Positions 57,859 to 64,000 of a stretch of DNA of 64,000 nt are shown here, piece after piece. Numbering within the stretch: the stretch's first letter is position 1; each line of letters begins with the position of its first letter. Source of the DNA: Clostridium mediterraneense (GTDB taxonomy: Bacteria; Bacillota; Clostridia; Clostridiales; Clostridiaceae); the NCBI RefSeq assembly GCF_900091705.1, contig NZ_LT594785.1:2318959-2382958 (forward strand). The letters run 5' to 3'. Position numbers and translations under genes: made by a program. The notes under the pieces are model-generated. The model searched no databases, was not told the origin of the DNA, and saw only the letters and a list, made by a program, of their open reading frames with translations.

Positions 57859-58440
57859 TTATTTTTTATTTAAAATAAGATTGTTATAACTAACTACTAC
57901 TCTCTCCTTCTCATTAATATCATATATAATTAATGATTCTGGTTGTTTAGTTTTGATGTTTACAGTAAAATGAATCTTAAAAAAGTTTTGATTATCACTA
58001 TCTGTCTTAAATATTAATGTTAACTTTTCCTTTGTTTCATCATCTAACTTCTTTTCTACATCTTCTCCATTCAAATATCTTGGTAATTCATGAATTAAGA
58101 AAAATCTATAGAATTCATCATAACTTCTATCAACCTTATAGTGTCTATTCCCTTCAAAATAATTTATTTCTATACTGTCTTTAGTAAATAGTTGTTCTTT
58201 ATCTTGTAAGGTAAGCTTTGCGCCTTTCTTTTTATCGTAGTCTATCTTTCCTTGTTCTGTAAATTCACCTCTAGAATTTTTAGTAGTATATGTAACATCT
58301 ACTGTATACTTTGGTGCATCAATAATTGATGTTATTATCTTTTTCGGATCATCTTCCTGAGTTTTAGTACTAAATAAAGCTAAACCTCCAACAACACATA
58401 AAACTAGAACCACAATACCTATAAGTATCTTATTTTTCAT
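57859..58440 (-). CDS. LolA-like exported protein (YdcC/GerS-like)
   Basis: 193 residues. N-terminal hydrophobic signal or anchor (5-24), then a beta-rich domain (Y-T-V-D-V-T-Y-T-T-K, E-I-N-Y-F-E-G-N-R, F-K-I-H-F-T-V-N-I-K-T-K-Q-P-E-S-L-I-I-Y) of LolA/YdcC appearance. The only Cys (15) is within the helix and lacks a good lipobox (small residue at -1 missing), so lipidation is doubtful. Position next to alr matches Bacillus ydcC and C. difficile gerS, the latter needed for spore cortex modification; equivalence is inference. An inverted repeat, AATGTAA-N6-TTACATT, lies just upstream of its GGGGGAAAT site. Confidence 0.75.
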   Translation of the reverse strand: MKNKILIGIVVLVLCVVGGLALFSTKTQEDDPKKIITSIIDAPKYTVDVTYTTKNSRGEFTEQGKIDYDKKKGAKLTLQDKEQLFTKDSIEINYFEGNRHYKVDRSYDEFYRFFLIHELPRYLNGEDVEKKLDDETKEKLTLIFKTDSDNQNFFKIHFTVNIKTKQPESLIIYDINEKERVVVSYNNLILNKK

Positions 58441-58449
58441 ATTTCCCCC

Positions 58450-58469
58450 AATGTAACGAACTTTACATT
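58450..58469. promoter_or_regulatory. Inverted repeat in leader of YdcC/GerS-like gene
   Basis: AATGTAA-N6-TTACATT, exact 7-bp arms, directly 5' of the ribosome-binding site. Could be an operator or a small RNA hairpin; function unknown. Confidence 0.4.
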
Positions 58470-58506
58470 ACATCTTATTCGGTTCTAATTATATTTATTA
58501 CATAAT

Positions 58507-60018
58507 TTATTTAAATTTCTCTAAAGTCCTTATCTCTTTAGAAATATTTTCAATAATATTAGTTGCCCTTACTGCATACATATCTTTACTTAATTTATCA
58601 CCAACTAATCCATGTAAATATGCTGATAGCCTAGCTGAATCTAAAGAATCAAGTCCCTGTCCCATAAATGAAGCTATAATTCCTGTTAAACAATCACCCA
58701 TTCCACCAGATGCCATTGCACTGTTCCCAGTAAAATTTACATATTTATAATTATTATGCTCCTTAGTTATTACAGTATTGTGTCCCTTTAGCAGAACTGT
58801 AATATTATATTTTTTAGAAAAATCATAAGCTATTTTTAATCTATTATCATTTACATATGCTATATCTCTATTTATAAGCCTTGCCATTTCTCCTGGATGT
58901 GGTGTTATAACTACATCTGCTTCTGTATTATTTAAAATATCTAAATTATCTTTAAGAACATTCAAGCCATCTGCATCAATAATTATTTTACCTTTATGAT
59001 TTTTTAAAACATATTTTAAAAGTTCTAAAGTTTTCTCATTATTTCCAAGTCCAGGTCCTATAGCTATGCAGTCATAATTAGATATAATATTTTCAAATCT
59101 TTCTTTTTCTAAATTATAATCACAAGTCATAGCTTCTATAAATTTTGTTGAAATTATATTTTGTGTATATTCATCAGTACATAAAGTAACAAGTCCTGCT
59201 CCTGCTCTAACAGCTGATTCTGTAGCAATATAAGCTGCACCTGTAAATCCTTTACTCCCAGCAATTATTGCTACTTTACCATAAGTTCCTTTATGTCCAT
59301 CTATATCCCTAGTAGGAATTAACTTAGCCATTTCATATTTATCAGAAATATTTGCTTCTTCTTCAAATTTACTTAGGACAAAATCTGGTATACCTATCTT
59401 TTCTACTTTAAGCTTTCCTATATATTTTCTGCATTTACTATTTATAAATGCATTTTTATAACAAACAAAACTTATAGTCTCATCACAAAGACAAGCAGCA
59501 CCCATAATTTCTCCTGTATCACTATTAACTCCACTTGGAATATCAATAGCTATAACTTTTTTATTTGAAGCGTTAATCACTTTTATAACTTCTTTAAAAA
59601 CACCCTCAATATTTCTAGTAAGCCCTATTCCGAAAATACTATCAATTATGATATTAGAGTTATCTATTTCTCTTGCAAAGAAGTTAATATCCTCATTTTT
59701 TTCTATGTAATAAATCTTCTGATTCATCTTTTCTAATATATTTTTATTGAGTTTAAAATCTTCTGTGCCTTTATCTTTATTTCCTACAACAAATATACTA
59801 GTATGTATTCCTCTAGCTATAAGCTGTCTTGCTACTGCAAGGCCATCTCCTCCATTATTTCCTACACCACAAACTATAACAAAACTATTATTATGTAATT
59901 CTAAGTTCGATATTACACTAAGTGCAGCATTCTCCATTAGAATATTAGATGGAATTCCAAGCACTGATATACAATAATTATCTATCTGTTTTATTTGCTC
60001 TGCTCTAAAAATTTTCAT
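58507..60018 (-). CDS. nnr: Bifunctional NAD(P)H-hydrate epimerase/dehydratase
   Basis: 503 residues. N-terminal YjeF_N epimerase domain (G-V-G-N-N-G-G-D-G-L-A-V-A-R about 50-63; D-I-P-S-G-V-N-S-D-T-G) fused to C-terminal ADP-dependent dehydratase (G-H-K-G-T-Y-G-K-V-A-I-I-A-G; T-P-H-P-G-E-M-A-R-L; catalytic G-N-S-A-M-A-S-G-G-M-G-D). Repairs damaged NADH and NADPH. Overlaps the acpS 3' end by 14 bases. AAGGGGACAAGT precedes ATG. Confidence 0.95.
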   Translation of the reverse strand: MKIFRAEQIKQIDNYCISVLGIPSNILMENAALSVISNLELHNNSFVIVCGVGNNGGDGLAVARQLIARGIHTSIFVVGNKDKGTEDFKLNKNILEKMNQKIYYIEKNEDINFFAREIDNSNIIIDSIFGIGLTRNIEGVFKEVIKVINASNKKVIAIDIPSGVNSDTGEIMGAACLCDETISFVCYKNAFINSKCRKYIGKLKVEKIGIPDFVLSKFEEEANISDKYEMAKLIPTRDIDGHKGTYGKVAIIAGSKGFTGAAYIATESAVRAGAGLVTLCTDEYTQNIISTKFIEAMTCDYNLEKERFENIISNYDCIAIGPGLGNNEKTLELLKYVLKNHKGKIIIDADGLNVLKDNLDILNNTEADVVITPHPGEMARLINRDIAYVNDNRLKIAYDFSKKYNITVLLKGHNTVITKEHNNYKYVNFTGNSAMASGGMGDCLTGIIASFMGQGLDSLDSARLSAYLHGLVGDKLSKDMYAVRATNIIENISKEIRTLEKFK

Positions 60019-60400
60019 ACTTGTCCCCTTCTAAAATTACATAAGATATAGCATTCCCTTTATTATGAGATATACTTATATGAAATTTATAATTTTTAAT
60101 GCCTCTTTCCCTAAGGATTTTATCAATTTTATCACTTACTACTACTAAAGGTTTTCCTAAATCGTCTCTTAATATTTCTACATCTTTCAGTGAAAATCCT
60201 CTAAAACCAGTTCCTATAGCTTTACTTACAGATTCTTTTGATGAAAAATTACCTGCTATAGTTTCAGCTTTAAACTTTTTTTCTTCAAAATATATTATTT
60301 CTTTTTCTGAAAAATTTCTACTTAAGAAACCCTTAGTTCTATCAATTGCCTTTTGAATCCTATCAATCTCTATAATGTCTGTTCCTATACCAAAAATCAT
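60005..60400 (-). CDS. acpS: Holo-acyl-carrier-protein synthase
   Basis: 131 residues. G-I-G-T-D-I-I-E-I-D-R-I at the N-terminus binds magnesium through Asp; F-S-S-K-E-S-V-S-K-A-I-G-T-G-F-R-G-F binds coenzyme A and acts in catalysis. Transfers 4'-phosphopantetheine to ACP for fatty acid synthesis. AAGGAGAAAAT precedes ATG. Start of the acpS-nnr-YdcC/GerS-like-alr-mazEF block, the same order as in Bacillus apart from nnr. Confidence 0.95.
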   Translation of the reverse strand: MIFGIGTDIIEIDRIQKAIDRTKGFLSRNFSEKEIIYFEEKKFKAETIAGNFSSKESVSKAIGTGFRGFSLKDVEILRDDLGKPLVVVSDKIDKILRERGIKNYKFHISISHNKGNAISYVILEGDKYENF

Positions 60401-60419
60401 ATTTTCTCCTTAAATATAT

Positions 60420-60746
60420 CTAGCTATAAACTAATACTGTTTCTTCATTAAGATTTTCAATATATTTATCTACATATTCACCTAGAACATCTACTAGATG
60501 TATTGGAGATACAATATTGTCTGCTAATAAATTTAATAATTCTATTGCCTTTTCTTCATTTCTAGATATATATTTTATTAAATCTCTTTCTATATTTATT
60601 AGACTCTCATTAGAAAAATCAAATCTTTCTACTTCTATACCATATATTTTATCATTCTCAAACATATTTTGTACTAATCTATAAGAATATTGATATTTTA
60701 AATTATTTTGTTCTACTAGCTTCACTACATTTCTAATTATCTTCAT
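60420..60746 (-). CDS. Uncharacterised 108-residue protein upstream of acpS
   Basis: Starts M-K-I-I-R-N-V-V-K-L-V-E-Q-N-N at ATG 60746, preceded by AAGGGGAG; the frame continues 21 codons upstream without a site. Predominantly helical, acidic, no membrane segment, ends L-V-Y-S. 20-bp gap to acpS suggests co-transcription. No family recognised. Confidence 0.75.
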   Translation of the reverse strand: MKIIRNVVKLVEQNNLKYQYSYRLVQNMFENDKIYGIEVERFDFSNESLINIERDLIKYISRNEEKAIELLNLLADNIVSPIHLVDVLGEYVDKYIENLNEETVLVYS

Positions 60747-60799
60747 TAAATATCTCCCCTTAAATCTATAAACTTCTAAGTTTATATACATAATACCAC

Positions 60800-60809
60800 T
60801 TGTATACAA
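60800..60809. promoter_or_regulatory. TTGTATACAA palindrome (GntR-like operator?)
   Basis: Perfect 10-bp palindrome in the promoter region of the acpS group, beside a TTGACA on the minus strand at about 60817-60822. Similar palindromes are operators of some GntR-family regulators. Confidence 0.35.
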
Positions 60810-61069
60810 AAAATACTGTCAAACCATGCAATAAAAAAAATTTTTAAGTTGACAACTCTCACGGTTTTATCTTATTTTTCAGTAATTTATAAGTGATTTT
60901 GGTAATTTTAGGGCATTTATATAAAATATTATGTCGTTTTATAAAATACTTACTAAATATATTCTTTCATTGTAAATAGTTATATATATTAGTAACATTT
61001 CATAGTATATATACATAAAGTTATAAAAAATTTCGTCTTTTTATAATATCATTTTTCCATTTTTTACTG

Positions 61070-61088
61070 TATAATATAATTGTTATTT
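61070..61088 (+). promoter_or_regulatory. fprA -10 region with PerR-like box
   Basis: TATAAT (61070-61075) overlaps a 15-mer ATATAATTGTTATTT at 61074-61088, matching 11 of the 14 defined positions of the Bacillus/clostridial PerR consensus TTATAATNATTATAA. No clear -35. Confidence 0.4.
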
Positions 61089-61121
61089 ATCAATTATATT
61101 TGTTAATTAAGTATTATTATT

Positions 61122-61169
61122 GAGAGGGGGAAGCTATTATTTATATAAAATGATAGCTATATTGGTATG
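61122..61169 (+). promoter_or_regulatory. fprA translation initiation region with bridging hairpin
   Basis: GAGAGGGGGAA at 61122-61132 is the only Shine-Dalgarno, 35 bases from ATG 61167. Between them, 61132-61142 can pair with 61148-61158 (11 bp with one G-U, 5-nt loop). Folded, the hairpin would leave eight bases to the ATG, a normal spacing. Confidence 0.5.
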
Positions 61170-62369
61170 AAATCTTTAAAAATTAAAAATGATTTATATT
61201 GGGTTGGTGCTCTTGATCCTGAATTAAGAGTTTTTGATATCATAATGCACACACCATATGGAACTACTTACAATTCATATGTTGTTAAAGGTAGTGAAAA
61301 AACTGCTGTTATCGAAACAGTAAAAGTAGAATTTTTCGAACAATATCTAGAAAGACTTAAAGACTTAGAAGTAAATTTAAAAGAGTTATCCTACATAGTA
61401 GTTAACCACACAGAACCTGACCATGCTGGATCTGTTGCTAAACTTTTAACTCTTGCTCCAAATGCTAAAGTAGTTGGTTCTCCAATAGCTATTAAATATT
61501 TAAAAGCTATTACTAATACTGATTTTGAATATATTGAAGTAAGAGAAGGAGCTACTCTTTCATTAGGAGATAAAACTCTTAAATTCTTATCAGTTCCAAT
61601 GCTTCATTGGCCTGATTCAATGTATACTTATGTAGAAGAAGATAAAACTTTATTTACTTGTGACTCTTTCGGAAGTCATTATTCATTTGACGGTGTATTC
61701 AATGATTTAATAGAAAATAAAGAAGATTACTTAGATGCTTTAAAATATTACTTTGATTGCATCATGGGACCTTTCAAACCATTTATGTTAAAAGCAATTA
61801 ATAAGATTGAAAAATTAGATATAGATACAATTTGTCCAGGCCATGGACCTGTTCTTAGATCTAATCCATTTGAAGTAGTCAATAAGTGTAAAGAATGGTG
61901 TCAACCAGTTAAGAAAAATGAAGTTAAGAAAATAGTTATTCCTTATGTTACAGCTTATGGTTATACAGAAGTTATTGCAAAAGAAATTGTTAAAGGAATT
62001 GAATCAAAAGGAAACTTTGATATTAAATTATTAAATGTTATCGAACATGATTTAAATGATGTAGTTGCTGAGGTTGCATCTTCTGATGCATTTATCTGTG
62101 GTTCACCTACTATTTTAGCAGATATGTTAGAACCAATTAGAGAACTTCTTACAAAACTTAATCCTGTAATCCACGGTGGAAAATATGCAGGTGCTTTTGG
62201 TTCATATGGTTGGAGTGGAGAAGCTGTTCCAAGAATAGATACAAGACTTGCTGAATTAAAAATGAAAACTGTTGCTCCAAGTATAAATATTAACTTCAAA
62301 CCTTCAGAAAAAGAACTAGAAGAATCATTTAATTATGGTGTAGCTTTTGCTGATGTTTTAATGAAATAA
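61167..62369 (+). CDS. fprA: A-type flavoprotein (flavo-diiron protein)
   Basis: 400 residues. N-terminal metallo-beta-lactamase diiron domain with ligands in N-H-T-E-P-D-H-A-G-S (H-x-E-x-D-H), L-H-W-P-D-S, T-C-D-S-F-G-S-H and C-P-G-H-G-P-V; C-terminal flavodoxin domain (about 255-400: V-T-A-Y-G-Y-T-E-V-I-A) that binds FMN. Reduces oxygen to water or NO to N2O in anaerobes, taking electrons from rubredoxin or NADH partners. Initiation region is unusual: the Shine-Dalgarno is 35 bases upstream with a hairpin between. Followed by a bidirectional terminator. Confidence 0.95.
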   Translation: MKSLKIKNDLYWVGALDPELRVFDIIMHTPYGTTYNSYVVKGSEKTAVIETVKVEFFEQYLERLKDLEVNLKELSYIVVNHTEPDHAGSVAKLLTLAPNAKVVGSPIAIKYLKAITNTDFEYIEVREGATLSLGDKTLKFLSVPMLHWPDSMYTYVEEDKTLFTCDSFGSHYSFDGVFNDLIENKEDYLDALKYYFDCIMGPFKPFMLKAINKIEKLDIDTICPGHGPVLRSNPFEVVNKCKEWCQPVKKNEVKKIVIPYVTAYGYTEVIAKEIVKGIESKGNFDIKLLNVIEHDLNDVVAEVASSDAFICGSPTILADMLEPIRELLTKLNPVIHGGKYAGAFGSYGWSGEAVPRIDTRLAELKMKTVAPSININFKPSEKELEESFNYGVAFADVLMK

Positions 62370-62372
62370 ATA

Positions 62373-62410
62373 AAAAATTAGAGTAATTCAAAAGAATTAC
62401 TCTAATTTTT
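62373..62410. terminator. Bidirectional terminator between fprA and ssb
   Basis: AAAAATTAGAGTAATTC / GAATTACTCTAATTTTT, 17-bp perfect stem, 4-nt loop, between two convergent genes. Confidence 0.9.
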
Positions 62411-62415
62411 TTATA

Positions 62416-62763
62416 TTAAACTTCCCTTTTTTCTTCTAATTTTTTATTCATGTTTATTTTTCTAAATTCATCTACTGATACTTCTATAAAATATCTTCTT
62501 TTGCCTTCATTATCTTCATAATTTTTTGTTATAACTCTTCCACTTAAAGTTATAGTATCACCTTTTTTAAGGTATTCACAAGCAATTTCTGCTTTCTTTT
62601 CCCACATTATTAAAGGTATGAAATCTGATTTTCTTTCTCCATCTGAAGACTTATATTCTCTTTTTACCGCAATGGTAAATTTGGTATACACCTTTCCACT
62701 TGACTCTACTGTTCTTAGCTCTGGATCTCTAACTAATCGTCCTAATAATACTATCTTATTCAT
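62416..62763 (-). CDS. ssb: Short single-stranded DNA-binding protein
   Basis: 115 residues: an OB fold (M-N-K-I-V-L-L-G-R-L-V-R-D-P-E-L-R, K-F-T-I-A-V-K-R, F-I-P-L-I-M-W-E-K-K-A-E, G-D-T-I-T-L-S-G-R-V) with almost nothing after it. It lacks the long disordered tail and acidic D-D-D-I-P-F tip that recruits replication partners, so it resembles B. subtilis SsbB rather than the main SSB. AGGAGGGTATT precedes ATG. The main replication ssb must be elsewhere. Confidence 0.93.
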   Translation of the reverse strand: MNKIVLLGRLVRDPELRTVESSGKVYTKFTIAVKREYKSSDGERKSDFIPLIMWEKKAEIACEYLKKGDTITLSGRVITKNYEDNEGKRRYFIEVSVDEFRKINMNKKLEEKREV

Positions 62764-62846
62764 CTTAATACCCTCCTAATTAAGTTCATTTAAAATTCTA
62801 TCCACATAGAAAATTTATATACAACTTATTAGAAAGAATATTTAAA

Positions 62847-63668
62847 TTATTTATCTACTAAAAAGGCATTTACCTCTCCACCTAGAATTAATATAAATGA
62901 GGTCAAGAATATCCAAGTCATTAATATAAATACTGCTCCAAGACTTCCATAAAATCTAGAGTAGTTTCCAAAGTGATTAACATAATAAGCAAAGGCTGAT
63001 GACACTCCAATCCAACCAAGAGTTGTAAAAGCAGCTCCTGGAATTGCATTTATCCATCCTATTCTTCTACATGGAATTAATGAATATATAGCTGAGAATG
63101 ATAACACCATAACTACTGTTAATACTATATTTTTTGTAATTGACCATATATCTATTACTACTTCTGGATTATTGAAATATTTTAGTATAAATATATTTAT
63201 GTAGTTACCAAATACAAGTAAGAATAGTGTTGCTACTATAATAAGTGCAAGCATTAAAACAGTAAAAATTGATATTAATCTAACTTTTATAAATGATCTC
63301 TTTTCTTCTATTCCATAAGCTTTATTTAACCCTCTAATAACGGCTGAGAAACCTGATGATGAAGTCCAAATAGCTAAAAGAATACTTAACCATAATAGTC
63401 CAGCTTGTTGAGTATCTATAACAGAAATAACTGTCGTTCTTATAAGATCAAACGCCTGGATTGGTAATACTTTCTTTAAAAGTGATAAAACAACCTCACT
63501 ATCTAAATCACTATAACCAATTAAAGTCATGGTAAATATTAAGAATGGAAAGAATGAAAGAATCAAATTATATGCTAGTTGTGATGCAAGTGCATATATA
63601 TCATCATCTATTATCTTTTTGATGAAAGTTAACAGTGATTTTGGTATTTTACGTATAATCTTTTTCAT
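62847..63668 (-). CDS. YihY/BrkB-family membrane protein
   Basis: 273 residues, six membrane helices. Family motifs A-S-Q-L-A-Y-N-L-I-L-S-F-F-P-F at the N-terminus, W-T-S-S-S-G-F-S-A, I-P-G-A-A-F-T-T-L-G-W and F-Y-G-S-L-G-A-V-F-I-L-M-T-W at the C-terminus. Despite an old name linking it to ribonuclease BN, it is an inner-membrane protein of unresolved function. Tandem ATGs at 63671 and 63668 follow AGGTGG; the second has the better spacing. Confidence 0.93.
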   Translation of the reverse strand: MKKIIRKIPKSLLTFIKKIIDDDIYALASQLAYNLILSFFPFLIFTMTLIGYSDLDSEVVLSLLKKVLPIQAFDLIRTTVISVIDTQQAGLLWLSILLAIWTSSSGFSAVIRGLNKAYGIEEKRSFIKVRLISIFTVLMLALIIVATLFLLVFGNYINIFILKYFNNPEVVIDIWSITKNIVLTVVMVLSFSAIYSLIPCRRIGWINAIPGAAFTTLGWIGVSSAFAYYVNHFGNYSRFYGSLGAVFILMTWIFLTSFILILGGEVNAFLVDK

Positions 63669-63825
63669 CATATGTCCACCTATTGTTTTATTTTTATTTT
63701 GCACAATATCATTATATGCATACTATAAATTGTTAACAACTTCTATATTATTATACTATAAATACATTAATTATTAACACATTGAATATTATATATACAT
63801 AGAAAATGTACAGGAGGCTATTATT

Positions 63826-64000
63826 TTGAAGAAAATTTTTTTAAATATTCTTTTATTTTCACTGTTATTTATCATTGTATTTTTATCTTCATTTGGATTT
63901 GCTTTTTTAAAAAATTTAGATAGTAAAGATTTCGCAAAAGATGATATATCTTTAGGTATACAAAATAATGATATAGATGATTCTGTTATAAATATAGCTT
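63826..64000 (+). CDS. Partial gene, probable LCP (LytR-CpsA-Psr) protein
   Basis: TTG at 63826 is preceded by CAGGAGG with ideal spacing; 58 codons are visible before the window ends. The N-terminus is M-K-K-I-F-L-N-I-L-L-F-S followed by a long hydrophobic helix (about 6-31), then an acidic linker, then D-S-V-I-N-I-A, which is where LCP proteins begin their N-I-x-L-x-G-x-D-S motif. LCP enzymes attach glycopolymers to peptidoglycan. Only the anchor is visible, so the family call is tentative. Confidence 0.55.
   Translation, partial: MKKIFLNILLFSLLFIIVFLSSFGFAFLKNLDSKDFAKDDISLGIQNNDIDDSVINIA

Larger units (their letters stand above)
60747..61166. other. 420-bp divergent intergenic region upstream of fprA
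   Basis: Holds the promoters for the minus-strand acpS group (with a TTGTATACAA palindrome at 60800-60809) and for fprA (TATAAT at 61070-61075), and the structured fprA leader at 61122-61166. A 14-codon plus-strand frame near 60930 has no ribosome-binding site and is not called. Confidence 0.65.

Noticed and set aside
60931-60975. 14-codon plus-strand frame upstream of fprA
   Set aside because: No ribosome-binding site, and codon content is just AT-rich sequence.

Overview
This window is low-GC (clearly AT-rich), densely coded clostridial chromosome. The combination of A+T-rich codon use, strong AGGAGG ribosome-binding sites, frequent TTG starts, a split transketolase, DUF1540 protein, A-type flavoprotein, meso-diaminopimelate dehydrogenase and the gene order dnaE-pfkA-pyk / rapZ-yvcK-whiA / uvrB-ctp-ftsX-ftsE points to Clostridium, most likely Clostridium perfringens. 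That species call is recognition from memory, not a database result. No rRNA, tRNA, CRISPR array, transposase or prophage was seen.

Layout. 1-9.2 kb is an accessory-type stretch: the 3' end of an SH3/glucosaminidase cell-wall hydrolase, a HAD phosphatase, zinc-ribbon and tiny proteins, oleate hydratase with a TetR regulator, a macrodomain plus class-M-like sirtuin pair (reversible protein ADP-ribosylation), and a redox-type HxlR regulator with a convergent NAD(P)-binding protein that share a 46-bp upstream element. 9.3-14.7 kb is a two-component system followed by an ABC exporter of the antimicrobial-peptide-response type. 14.8-19.2 kb holds small and membrane proteins of unknown function and a large collagen-like G-X-T repeat protein of the BclA type.

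19.9-42.6 kb is housekeeping, all on the minus strand: rRNA methyltransferase, DUF1540, pyruvate kinase and phosphofructokinase, DNA polymerase III alpha, whiA-yvcK-rapZ, hisC, murB, uvrC, a PBP-FtsW/RodA-FHA cell-wall cluster and uvrA. 42.9-46.4 kb is a short mixed-strand insert (ddh, a D,D-carboxypeptidase, a DUF975 membrane protein) lying between uvrA and uvrB. 46.5-60.8 kb is again minus strand: uvrB, a PDZ membrane protein, a C-terminal-processing protease, ftsX-ftsE, a YitT protein, split transketolase, and the conserved acpS-nnr-(YdcC/GerS-like)-alr-mazEF block. 60.8-64 kb has the flavo-diiron protein gene fprA, a short SSB, a YihY/BrkB membrane protein and the start of a probable LCP-family gene.

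The most interesting signals are: the two-gene sirtuin/Zn-macrodomain module with catalytic His replaced by Gln and no lipoyl carrier genes beside it; the shared 46-bp HxlR-region element; a hairpin that appears to bridge the Shine-Dalgarno and start codon of fprA; the collagen-like repeat gene in which three reading frames are open; and a possible small RNA or micropeptide at 21.74-21.87 kb.
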